A stretch of DNA of 64,000 nucleotides, from positions 248,001-312,000 of the forward strand of contig JASVEC010000029.1 in NCBI GenBank assembly GCA_030770535.1, given 5' to 3'. The notes beneath the pieces are model-generated. The model saw only the letters and a program-made list of their open reading frames with translations. It was not told where the DNA came from and did no database searches. The position numbers and the translations under genes are program-made. The number at the start of each line of letters is the position of its first letter. Within the stretch, counting starts at the first letter, position 1. Positions 25,134 to 35,446 of the stretch are shown here, one piece after another. The stretch is from Batkoa obscura (Eukaryota; Entomophthoromycota; Entomophthoromycetes; Entomophthorales; Batkoaceae).

Positions 25134-25231
25134 GGGATGTGTTTTTGTATTTAAGAACTTTACTAACAGTTTTTCCACTCAAATAGCGCTTAAAAGATAG
25201 AAAAAGTGATGAAGTCAAAAAAAACACCCTC
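25134..25231 (-). mobile_element. MITE-A copy (reverse)
   Basis: 98-bp reverse copy, 132 bp downstream of another reverse copy. It contains CAAATAGCGCTTAAAAGATAG and ends AACACCCTC. Confidence 0.88.
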
Positions 25232-25840
25232 ATATTGTGCTTATAGTATTTCCATGAATAAAAGTAGGCCAAAATACTGCTTAATAGGAACCACATGTTA
25301 TTGTACAGGTACTAAACTATATAAAATAAACTACTAACTTAAATTCATCTAAGTAGAATTTGAGTGTAAACATAAATACGTATTAAAATTTAAGTGAAGG
25401 CTGGGATAAGAAACTTAAAAGAAACCAGATTGACAGTTTAATAATTTAATTCATAAAAGCTATCTAAATAATTTGTTGCATATATATTCAAAATGAGCAC
25501 AATTTCTTAATGCCAATTTATATTACAGTGTTTATAAGTGTAAAGTAAACTTGTCTCTTTTGCTAATTTTTATAGCTCATTATTTAAAATATAGACCCTT
25601 AATCCTGCAGCACTTTAAATTAAGATTTACATCATTAAGTTGTCCGAAGGTACGCTTCTGTTTGTGTAGCAAACTTTAGTAAGAATCATGGTATAAAGCA
25701 AGTTTATTAAATTAAGTTTATAAACTGAAACTTTGTTAAACTAAAACTAAAATTATTAGTATAGACAATAAAAAAACTAGCTTAATTCTTTACATTGAAA
25801 TATACGTCCAAGCTTTGCTTCAGATTTACAAACATTATAT

Positions 25841-25938
25841 GGGGGTGTTTTTTTTGGCTTCATCACTTTTTCCATCTTTTAAGCGCTATTTGAGTGGAAA
25901 AACTGTTAGTAAAGTTCTTAAATACAAAAATACATCCC
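25841..25938 (+). mobile_element. MITE-A copy (forward, well preserved)
   Basis: 98-bp forward copy from GGGGGTGTTTTTTTTGGC to AAATACATCCC. It is preceded by TTATAT. Confidence 0.9.
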
Positions 25939-26759
25939 AACATATTTTTTAAATTTCCGTTATCTATTTTTGTTTTTATTTTTATTATTATTTTTCATTG
26001 AACACTTCTATGCGAACTTGTTTATATATATTTAATTTCAATAATAATTTTGTTGGAATTTTGCTGAGAATAGTTAATAGATTACTATCTAAACCTTCTC
26101 ATTTTTTTTAATTATATCATTGTCTTTGATGATATAACTATACTAAGATGTTATAATTGCACTTTTTTAAAGATTAATCTTTATCCTTAACTTAAAATCT
26201 ATGTAGAATTAATGTATTTTGGGGGGAAAAAGTGTAAAATCAAAATAATAGTTTTAAACCGACATTTTTAAATGTGGGTATTAGGTTGAAGCAAGATAGG
26301 AATTTAAAATATCAAAATTTAACCGCGTACATATTTAAACATGTTTTTTAAAATGCGCTTGAGTAGAGTTTAGACTCTTATATTAAGACAATAAAAGTTG
26401 AGTTAAGAATAATACCCCGATTTGGCGGGTTGGTTTTCTATTTTTAGTTGGAATCCGGGATTTCAGCTCTCCAGTTTAGCATCAAAATACAACGATAAAG
26501 GTGTAGATACTACAAAAGATAAGTTTTTATACTTGGTTAGCCCCTTTTATCTTATAACTTTGTATTATAACTATCGATTTGGAGTAAATACTACTTTATA
26601 TATTAAAGCTATCTCGATATATTTATGGCACTGATCTATATTACTATTTTTAACTGTAAAATACAAATATTTATTGATATGTTTTTTAATGAAACAAAAA
26701 TAAATATATTAACATGTTATATTACAGATGATATTTTTTTAGGAAAATTTAAAACCTAT

Positions 26760-26908
26760 TCAAAAAAATAGGAATAACGTTAAAATAAATATAGTTTCTG
26801 AATATTTTTTACGTTAAAACGTTCAATAAATTTTAGTCTATTGTTATATTTTAACGCTATTAAATATTCAGAAACAATATTTATTTTAACGTTATTCCTA
26901 TTTTTTGA
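26760..26908. repeat. Foldback hairpin element
   Basis: Two arms of about 60 bp form a near-perfect inverted repeat. The left arm 26760-26819 contains AATAGGAATAACGTTAAAAT and TTTCTGAATATTT. The right arm 26849-26908 carries their complements, separated by about 29 bp. A transcript or single strand would form a long hairpin. It is unrelated to MITE-A. It may be a MITE of another family; only one copy is seen here. Confidence 0.85.
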
Positions 26909-27439
26909 CTGTTTTATTTATGTTTGAATTTATTTCATATAATTGTTTAAAATTTATATTTAAAATCTTTAAATTATTATACTAATATGTATAATATCAC
27001 CATTTATATAAACTAGTTGCAAATTATTATTTGTATTCTAAAAAAATGTTACTATATACTGAAATCCGGTATAAATAATATCTATACTAAAATATATTGA
27101 TTATTAATATTTATATATGATTGCTAAATTAAATAAATACTGGTCATTATTTAATTATGGTTAGTTTTTTATAAATATATGATAAATACATCAAAAGCTC
27201 AACCGTTTACGATAGGCGTCTATTAATATAAAATATTCAAATTTCAACAAATTTTATCATCTGATTTATGTGAAGATAAAACAAACACTATAATACAACA
27301 TTTTAGTTTGTAAAATTGTAACAAACTGTTGAACCCGAAAAACTATAAAGGCCATATAATGTCCATGTATTTTGAGTACTTACCAGTAATATAGGTCAAT
27401 AAAATTGAAACAAAAAACCAGTTAAATAATATTTATAAT

Positions 27440-28080
27440 AATATTTTAATGTTGATCTATCCCCTACAGTTACTCTTCCTTCCTTTAATAAATTCCTTTA
27501 TTACTCTCCTGTCCCTATTAATTTTGAACCGATCCTTGTCAAGCTCCCTAAAAGTCGAGTCAACCATCTGGTCAGTTTGCTGCAAAGACACAAATATTTT
27601 TTTTCCTGTAATACGGTGTCTTTTTTTCTCTGCCCAGGACAAATCTCTTCGCCGCCGCTTCTTTTAGTATTCCACTTCCACCAGCCTTTAGCCTTTAGCC
27701 TTTTTCCTGGCAAACTTTTCTTTTAAACCACACAGTTTTGGTTATTCATGACACCTGCACTTTATCTTTCATCTCTGGATCATAGCCCATTGTCCTGCTT
27801 CTTGTCGTTTAACTACTATTGGATCAATTTTCCGATCTCCCCAAGTATACCACACTATGATCTCTTTTAGCTCTTTGTCCTTATGCTCCATCTCACTTTA
27901 CCATGGGTGCAAATAACTGGTAGTCAAAGACCTTGTAGTTTTTTTCCATCATTCGAAACCCAGGTCTATCGACCCAAATTTTGAACCCCCCGTCTTTCTC
28001 ATCAAATATCTACCTAATCCTATAATCGTTGAAATCTTGTTTTTGTTTAAAGATAGTTCTAATTTTGTCTTCATCCCCTT
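27440..28080 (-). pseudogene. GC-richer decayed coding relic, possibly a Tc1/mariner-type transposase
   Basis: This block is visibly richer in G and C than its flanks. Minus-strand translation gives protein-like pieces broken by stops and frame changes. One near 27990 reads FDEKDGGFKIWVDRPGFRM and another near 27860 reads IIVWYTWGDRKIDPIVVKRQ. The order F-DE...W-x-RPG-R then VW...G-x-I resembles the second catalytic Asp region of Tc1/mariner DDE transposases, but the similarity is weak and the first Asp and last D/E regions were not found. No terminal repeats were recognised. It could equally be another decayed gene. Confidence 0.35.
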
Positions 28081-28324
28081 TGAATCATACACTTCCTTTT
28101 TTGTTTTTGTTTAAATAAACTCCTGAAGTTTAGACTTGTATTTTTAATTAAAAAAAATAGCTATACGCCAAACTTTAAAATTTCAAATGCTATTATTAAA
28201 ATTGACTATTAAATATACCAAACCTTTAATCAAATGAATCTTTTTAATATATAATTAAAACTTTAAAAATAGTTATATGGATTCATAAATCCGGTTAATT
28301 TTGTTTATAAAAGCTTTTTGACTT

Positions 28325-29396
28325 TTAAAAGAGTTTGTTCATAAAGTTTAAAGAGACTTCAACACCTAATAAAATTATAAACAAATAAATATAATATTAC
28401 AAATATTATTACCTAAAAAGCAAGCAGCATTTGCTGGGAAAGCTCTTAACATGGCGGGACCAAGGCCCTTGAATAAGGCGCCTGGACCTTCATGCTTAAC
28501 TAATTTGACAAAGACATCGGCTACACCTTTATAAGTTCCTTCTGGTGCAGTTTGAAGACGAGATTTGATTACATCTGGAGGCTAAAAATAAAGTTTAGAA
28601 AGGATATTAAAAAATATTTTAAACTTACAATAGCAACAGCCCAGTTAGCCATACCAGCTAAACCACCAGCTACAAACACAGCAAGTGGGCTTAATTGATC
28701 TGGAGTGGCACTAGCAGGAGTGAATAATGCTTTAAATCCTTCGTAAGCTCCGAAATAAGCTACTGATCCAGGTACATCCCTTAAAAGGGTAGCAAAAGTA
28801 CCTTTATAAAGGGATTTTATCCCTCCTTGAGCAAGCAAACCACGTACAGCATCTACAGGACCCTTATATTTAGTGGTAACTTCAGCACTACTACCTTGAA
28901 TTTGTAAAACACATTTTACACGTTCAATTGGAGTCATTAATAAAGTGGCAGGAATTGCTGAAAAACCACCAGCAAAACAAATTTGAGACATGGTAAGTTT
29001 ATCAGAAGGATCCTTTTTAAATATAAAATGGGATACAAACTATTTATAAAATAAAGTTACCATCTTTAAAACATTACGAACAATTTTTTGACCTAAATCA
29101 TAACCCCAGAAACAAGTAGCAAAAATGGGTGTTACACCTACCAAAGGGGTAAACATACCACGGTATAAACCACGGAAACCATCTTTAGCAACGGTTTGTT
29201 TGAAACAATCAACAAGACCAGTATATTGATTTGAAGTTTGTAAACGAACTTTGATAAGATCTAATGGATGTCCGGCTATAACCAAACACATACCACCAAA
29301 CCCACCAGATATAAAGGATTTGATACTTGAAGCAGCACCCTGTTTAATCTGTACCTCTTTTTCTTGTGTTGAAGCTTTTGGGTCTAATTCACTCAT
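28325..29396 (-). CDS. CRC1: Mitochondrial carnitine/acylcarnitine carrier, four exons
   Basis: Mitochondrial carrier family protein of 309 residues, assembled from exons 29061-29396, 28629-29012, 28413-28581 and 28325-28365 joined at GT-AG introns of 48, 47 and 47 nt. All junctions keep frame. Three carrier repeats are visible. Signature segments are [11 protein letters not shown] in repeat 1, [11 protein letters not shown] in repeat 2 and [10 protein letters not shown] in repeat 3. The glycine-rich [10 protein letters not shown] start, [13 protein letters not shown] and the [14 protein letters not shown] end match the CRC1/SLC25A20 group, which exchanges acylcarnitine for carnitine across the inner mitochondrial membrane for fatty-acid oxidation. 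The last exon (41 nt) supplies the usual short C-terminus. The orthology call is by recognition, not search. Confidence 0.87.
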
Positions 29397-30303
29397 AATC
29401 TAAAAGTCTAAAAATACAAATAAATAAAATAAATAAAAACTGTTATCATGAACTTACTTTGATAAAAAATATAAACTGTAAATTCCTTGTTCAACCTATT
29501 TATACTTTCGTAAAAGCTGGTAGTTATCCCCCTTTTCATTCCCTTTTTTGGTCAGCTTACCAAATCATCAATAGGCCAGTTTGCTAACCTTTCATCAAGT
29601 CTGTATCATGTGCAAAAGTTAAAATTGATAATGAAAGAATTTTATTGGCTTATTTAGACTGGATCCAATAGTTCTTTTTGAACTCAACAATTTTACTTTT
29701 AATATGCTGTAAAGTTCAACATTTGAAAATTAAACTTAGTGGGTTTAGCCGTATTTGTTAGACAATTTTGGTACATCCTCGTTAAAACTTTTACCCATTC
29801 TTTACACTAATACCTTATTATTTTACTAATCCACTTGCTATAACGATTAAGTGTGTTATGCACTAACAAATTCCTAATTAATTTTTTAATATATGGATGT
29901 GAACATGTTTCTAAACTATTTTTAAAAACATTAAAATACTTTAATAACTCATAATTTTAATCATATAAAATTTCCACTTTTATTAAAACAATTTAAGCTC
30001 TAATTAAAAATATCAATTTTTTTTATTACATTTGAATATTAGATATCCGCATTCAAATTAAAAATAGAGTATAACTTAGTTATTAACATTACTAAGCAAA
30101 TATGTATTATACACAATTTGACTTTTATTATGAATATCTTTACAAGTAGAGTTAAACTTTAAAGATAATAACAATAAGTAAAGTTTATAAAAGTTTACTT
30201 AAAAACTCCTTATGATTTGAAAATTATAGTTATTTTATTAGTATGACTACTCAATTTAAATCTTTAATTTTATAATTACCAACCACAAAAATCGTTACCA
30301 TAT

Positions 30304-30399
30304 GGTGATGTTTCTTTTTGATTAAGAAATTTACTACTATTTTTTCTGCTCAATAACGCTTAAAAAATGGAAAAAGTGATAAAACTAAAAAACACCTCC
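30304..30399 (-). mobile_element. MITE-A copy (reverse) just downstream of the TBC gene
   Basis: Reverse copy from GGTGATGTTTCTTTTTG to AACACCTCC. It lies about 250 bp beyond the stop codon of the TBC-domain gene. Confidence 0.82.
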
Positions 30400-30650
30400 A
30401 TGTTATATAAAACAAACAAATACACCTTTTTTGCAATTAAACGTATGAACTCAGTATTTAAAATATCTATAATAGCTACAATAACAGTATAGTTATAAAA
30501 TCATATGTAAATTCTATTTTTAAAAAGCTTATCCATTCAATTAAAATTTTTATTTGTTTTTCTAATTTAAGTGAAAATGTAAAAAAAATAAAACTTTCAA
30601 AGCAAACCCAAAACTTCGTTAAACTATCAATGTAATCTCCAATCTGGAAT

Positions 30651-31900
30651 TTAAATATCTTCCAAGTTAGAATCTTGGTCATTGTGGCGTAGATCAAGCG
30701 CAATCTGTCGAATCTAAAATATTATTAATAATTATTAATTATCTTATTAGTTTTACATACTGTAAATATATCAATTGGTGGAAGTCTTGATAAGAATGCT
30801 TTTATTTCAGAACCTTCAAGCTCTTCAAGATAATCCTTAAATTGTTTAAGGATACCTAAAAATGATTTAGTTAGTTATTTATAATATATTGATTTCGTTT
30901 ACCAATGCAAATATAAACATGAAAGTCCATAAAATCATTACTTGAGAAGTAAAGATCCCATAAAGGTAATAAAGATTCGATTGAAAGTTCTTTTGATAGA
31001 AGAAAACGAAGCCAAGAGGGTACCCAATCATGAATATTCACTTGTTCTTCTTCAAAATAATCATATCTAAAATGGGTTAAATATTTACTAGTATATAGTC
31101 TTAAGCTTATCCTACAGGTCAGGTATCACCTTACGAAATAAGCTCTTGAATTGACTGATTTTTTCATGAAGTGTATCTTCATCTAAAACCTCATCTAAAA
31201 ATTTATTAAACTCAATATTATTTTATTAAATTTTTAATTACCGATTTTTTCAACAAGATTTTGAAAGCAATAAAACACATCGACTTCTTTACCTACTACA
31301 GTAATAAATGGCGTACAAAGGTGGACCCAAGAAGGATGAAATTGAGCCTGTTTATTATAATTAAGATAAGCACCAATTACCCGTTCATAAGTGATACAAG
31401 GTAATGTCTTTTTTAAACGTTGTTGAAGTCGGTTAACTTCACCACGTACCTTATTTTGCTCATCATAACTAATTTGAATTAGTTGTTGATATTCTTCAAT
31501 TCTAGCTTTCGATAGTTCCATATCATTAGCTAGGTACTTTAATTTAATACCAATATATACCAAACTCTAAGTAAATACTTACTTCTATCGGAGCTTTCGG
31601 TCTTAAGTAAGTACTTCCAAACCTCCTATAAAGTCAGAGTTAATATCTAAATTTTTTAGATAATTTGATAAAATAGATCTAATTTAAATAATAGACATTA
31701 TAAAGACTATTTACCCCACGAAGTTCGTCTGGGATACCATAACGAGAAAGTTGTTGAAGTTTGGAAAGATCAACATACATTTCAGAGGTAAGAAGAGCAT
31801 GGAATTCATCGATAGTATCTTCATAAAATGACTCGTCTTGAACAAACTGTTTTGTTTTTTGTCCAGGTGAAATGGGAATAGGGTAAGCAAATTCCATCAT
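30651..31900 (-). CDS. TBC-domain (Rab-GAP-like) protein, seven exons
   Basis: 305-residue protein from exons 31715-31900, 31583-31625, 31242-31529, 31116-31194, 30903-31066, 30761-30855 and 30651-30713. All introns are GT-AG and every junction keeps frame. The TBC start RYGIPDELRGEVWKYLL is at residues 52-68. Later TBC segments include the stretch ending VDVFYCFQNLVEKIG (158-172), WVPSWLRFLLSKEL and LLPLWDLYF. TBC proteins stimulate GTP hydrolysis by Rab GTPases with an Arg in IxxDxxR and a Gln in YxQ. Here the matching places read VRGEVNR and AQFHPSW, so the Gln finger seems absent. It may be a non-catalytic TBC protein or belong to a TBC subgroup with this feature. The region is too short for other domains. 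Confidence 0.8.
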
Positions 31901-33441
31901 TTTAATGAAATAGAGTAATTATTCTAAACTAGAATAAATTAAATATCAATTCATTAATTAGATTATAATAAAATATACCTTTATTACTCTATGAGAACTG
32001 AATAATTTCTAAAACTCTAGTTATCTATTAAATCCTTAAACGTTTAACCTAAGTTCTAACTAATTATATAGAATAAAGTTAGAGCCGTCAATTGACACAA
32101 GTAAGAATAACAATAGGTAAATTAAATTGGTTATTGGCCTAAGCTAAAAGTGCTTCGGATCAGCCGAAATTGGTAAATAGAGTGAGTAAAAATACACTAA
32201 AAAAATTGGAAGTATGAATCCATCTGTATTTTATCTAAATTTCCATTAATTACTTTCCTCAATGAAGGCAAAAATCCTCCATTTATGTTAAAGATGAGGT
32301 CATTATTGAAAATTATTCAAGCTTTTAGTTCCCAAAAATGGGGCTTTTTGAAATAATTTAAGAAATTTTTTCAATTTTTGATATCATCCTTGTGCAAACC
32401 ATATTCAACTAAAAAAATAGAGTGGAAATATGAACGCAAAGTTTCATTATGATTTGAAATTTAGTGATATTAACCAAAAACTTGTTTTTTAAACCCATCT
32501 TATTGGTCAATAAAAATGAGATGATCCAAAACTTCATTTTATTGATTTGGATTGAATTGGTAATTAATATTGTGGAGTTTTTCCTAATCAAAGTTTCAGT
32601 TTACAAAAAGCTTAATTTAACAGCAATTGAAGCCAAGTTAATGTTTTCATTGGTTTATACAGCATTGAGACTTGCACTGGTTTATTAAAAAGTAAGTGTC
32701 ATTAAACGGTAATTAAGTAATCTAGAACTGGGCCAATTGAAAATTCTACTTGGGCAATTGGTTTTGTAATGGGAGAATTTTGTATAATTGTGATAAGAAA
32801 TTTTAATGGCTGGGCTAAAATGGAAGTTTTAACACCAGCTTTTTAGTTAAAAATACGGTACAATTTATCCGTTGCTGTTCTTAAATTTACGATCAAAAAT
32901 GGTTACATAACAAAAGAAAATTATTATTTCTTTTGATCATTTAGTCTTAAGCTATTTTTTACATTAAATTTATATACTTTTAATTTGAGTCTCAATATTA
33001 TAGATTAAAGTGAGCTATATTGTTGAAATTATTTTTCCTTAAGTTTAAATCGTAAATTTTAGATTGTACAAAGTGGTTCGTGTCATCTGCTTAATCAGTA
33101 TGATTTTTACATGGTTTAATAATTAATTTAAAGTACAAAAGTGATATATTAGATACTTAATGCAATTTTTAGCATTTTCGCTATTAATTTAGATGTCATA
33201 TTAATGTTAAATATTTTTGCGTAAAATTTATTTATGATAGACAAATTATTAGTCTGCTATTGATAGTTTTGTTTTTATTTAAATATATTCTAAATTAAAT
33301 TTGTTATATTTTTGTTCAAATCAGTTATTAGTATATTTATCTATTTTTTAAAATAAGTATTTATTACAAATCTATAACTTCTAATAATATTAATTTATTA
33401 TCAATAGATTTATATTTTTAATAAATAGCCAATTAATATTT
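31901..33441. other. AT-rich intergenic region
   Basis: No gene supported. Open frames at 32409-32591 and 32464-32688 overlap on opposite strands and show no domain. Confidence 0.5.
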
Positions 33442-33541
33442 GGGGATATATTTTTTTGTTTAAGAATTTTACTATTAATTTTTCCGCTCAAATAGCACTT
33501 AAAAAATGGAAAAAGTAATGAAACCAAAAAGAAACATTCCC
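33442..33541 (-). mobile_element. MITE-A copy (reverse)
   Basis: 100-bp reverse copy from GGGGATATATTTTTTTG to AAACATTCCC. It lies about 450 bp before the first LTR remnant. Confidence 0.86.
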
Positions 33542-33987
33542 ATTTGGTGAAACTATTTTATTAAGGTTTGTCTAAATAGTATGCCTCAAATAGCGTTTTA
33601 CTCAATAAAAACGCTTAGAAAGACTGCATTTCGAATTCTGATTGATTACGCCTTTTTAATTACTTAAATTATTTTTAAAGTATTTAAAATCTAAATTTTA
33701 TGTAATTTTTTTATTTTAAGATAAAAATATAATTTGAAAATAAAAAAAGTTTGTTTTAATTAAACTAATCACTGTTTCAAAAAAATACATTATTTTTAGG
33801 TTTTTTTAAAATTGAATTAAAATTAGAAAATCTAAATTTTAAATTTTAACTTTTAATTTAAAAATTAATTAGTCATATTTGTTTTATATAGTTTGCATAA
33901 TAGTTAAATATTATTTTTATAAATTAAAATCTGTTTTAAATATATAGCTTAAAATATATAATTATCAGCTTTACCCAGGATTATAAT

Positions 33988-34480
33988 TATAAAAGCCAAT
34001 ATTTAATAATTGAAATTAAAAGCAGTTTTTGCTTAATTAACTGACTGTAAATTAAAAAGTTTTAGCTTATATAACCAAAATAGGCTTAAATTAATAAAAA
34101 TAATATACAATAAGTTATAAACTATATAAAACAAATTATATAAAACAAACAGAATAAAAAATGCTGTTATAAAATTTATATAAAATATTATAAAATTTAA
34201 CAGCTTTATTAAAAAATATAATACCAAAGAATAATTTAAATAGAAAGCTTTAAGTTATTATATTAAAAAAAAAATTATATCTTAATTAAATGATTATATA
34301 AAAAAAAAATAATAGCAGTTATTCTTTATTATATTTACTAAATACAAAGATTAAAGTATATAGATAACGTTCTTTGCAACTAGACGATAAAATTTTTTAT
34401 AGCAAATTTAAATAAAAGGCTTCAAATTAAGTATGCTTGAATTTAAAAACATAATAATTTTTAATAGCAAAATTACTTGA
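33988..34480 (+). repeat. Ancient, AT-mutated LTR remnant (fossil)
   Basis: Aligns with the solo LTR at 7106-7570 (shared TTAAAAGCAGTTTTTGCTT start region and order of blocks). It has a large excess of C-to-T and G-to-A differences, so it is now almost purely A/T. It is the oldest layer of the nest. Confidence 0.75.
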
Positions 34481-34944
34481 AGCTAACTAAATTTATTATA
34501 ATATAATAATCAATTCAGAGTTCCTTGTATAGATTTGCTATGAGAATTGCTACCACCTGATCATGAAGAACTTATTGCCCACGTTTTAATGTCCATACTT
34601 GGCAACTATAATAAGGAATAACTGTTATCATGTTCCCTATATATAGCCACCTAGTTGGAGTATAAAAGAGATTCTTCAACATACTAACTCGAGGCTTTTT
34701 TAATTGAATTACTCCCTGATAACATATTATCAATAAAGTCAATAAGTCTTTCTGACAACATCTTACATAGATTTTACAGTAGTATGTTCTATCATATTTG
34801 TTTTACATAATTCGTAGCTTATTACGTACTATTCCTATTAAGTTAAGTCTATCTTAGTTACATAAACTAAGACCGTTCGACTCAAGGCAAGTTAATTAAG
34901 CAAGAGTAGCTTTTAACTCCGACCACTGGGTATCAACTTTCACA
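34480..34944 (-). repeat. Inverted partial LTR remnant (fossil)
   Basis: Reverse-oriented LTR of the same family, with AACTCGAGGCTTTTTTAATTG, TTACATAAACTAAGACCGTT and an end reading ACTTTCACA. It is moderately diverged, so it is younger than its left neighbour and older than the intact element that starts 5 bp further on. Its far end is not clear. Confidence 0.72.
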
Positions 34945-34949
34945 CCTGG

Positions 34950-35349
34950 TGTGAAATCTGGTACTCAGGGTTTGGAGTCAAGAACAGCTATTGCTGGGTT
35001 GACTACACTATAAGTCAAAAGGTCTTAGTTTATGTGACTAAGATAGACTTGGGTTATGAGGAATAGCACGTAATAGGTTACAAGCTATATAAGACAAATA
35101 GAATAGACAATACTAATGTAAAATCTATGTAAAATACTATTAAGAAAACTTAGTGGCTTTATTAAATGTTCGAGATATCAGGGATTAATTCAGTTAAAAA
35201 GCCTCGAACTATTATATTCTGTAAACTCTTTTATACTCTGAAAAGTATAAGTATCAAAATGAGAAGATAATATTCTTTTGGGTGGAACTAGAAATTCTCA
35301 TAACAAATCAAAATAATTAACCATGGGACTGACAAAGCGATATTTCACA
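34950..35349 (-). repeat. Downstream (3') LTR of the Ty3/gypsy element
   Basis: 400 bp, TGTGAAAT...ATTTCACA. By eye it is identical to the LTR at 42103-42502. On the right it borders the polypurine tract. Confidence 0.93.
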
Positions 35350-35361
35350 TTTCCCTCCCTA
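35350..35361 (-). other. Polypurine tract of the Ty3/gypsy element
   Basis: The minus strand reads AGGGAGGGAAA directly before the 3' LTR, the usual site for plus-strand DNA priming in this family. Confidence 0.8.
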
Positions 35362-35446
35362 TGATTTGATATAGTGAATTTTTATGGCTTACTTACCGAG
35401 AACCTATGAGATGGAATTTGACTAGTTACAAATTGTATTCATTGAA

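Larger units (their letters stand above)
23490..27440. other. 4-kb gene-free region with MITE-A copies and a hairpin
   Basis: Contains MITE-A at 24904, 25134 and 25841 and the foldback element at 26760-26908. An open stretch at 26422-26634 encodes a hydrophobic peptide, but it has no ATG start and no recognised family, so it is not called. Confidence 0.55.

Noticed and set aside
25018-25296. Minus-strand open frame of 92 codons
   Set aside because: Most of it is a translated MITE-A copy (25134-25231).
26422-26634. Hydrophobic 70-codon plus-strand frame
   Set aside because: No ATG start, no recognised family and no flanking exons.
32409-32688. Two overlapping opposite-strand frames
   Set aside because: Neither shows a domain; the AT-rich sequence is the likely cause.
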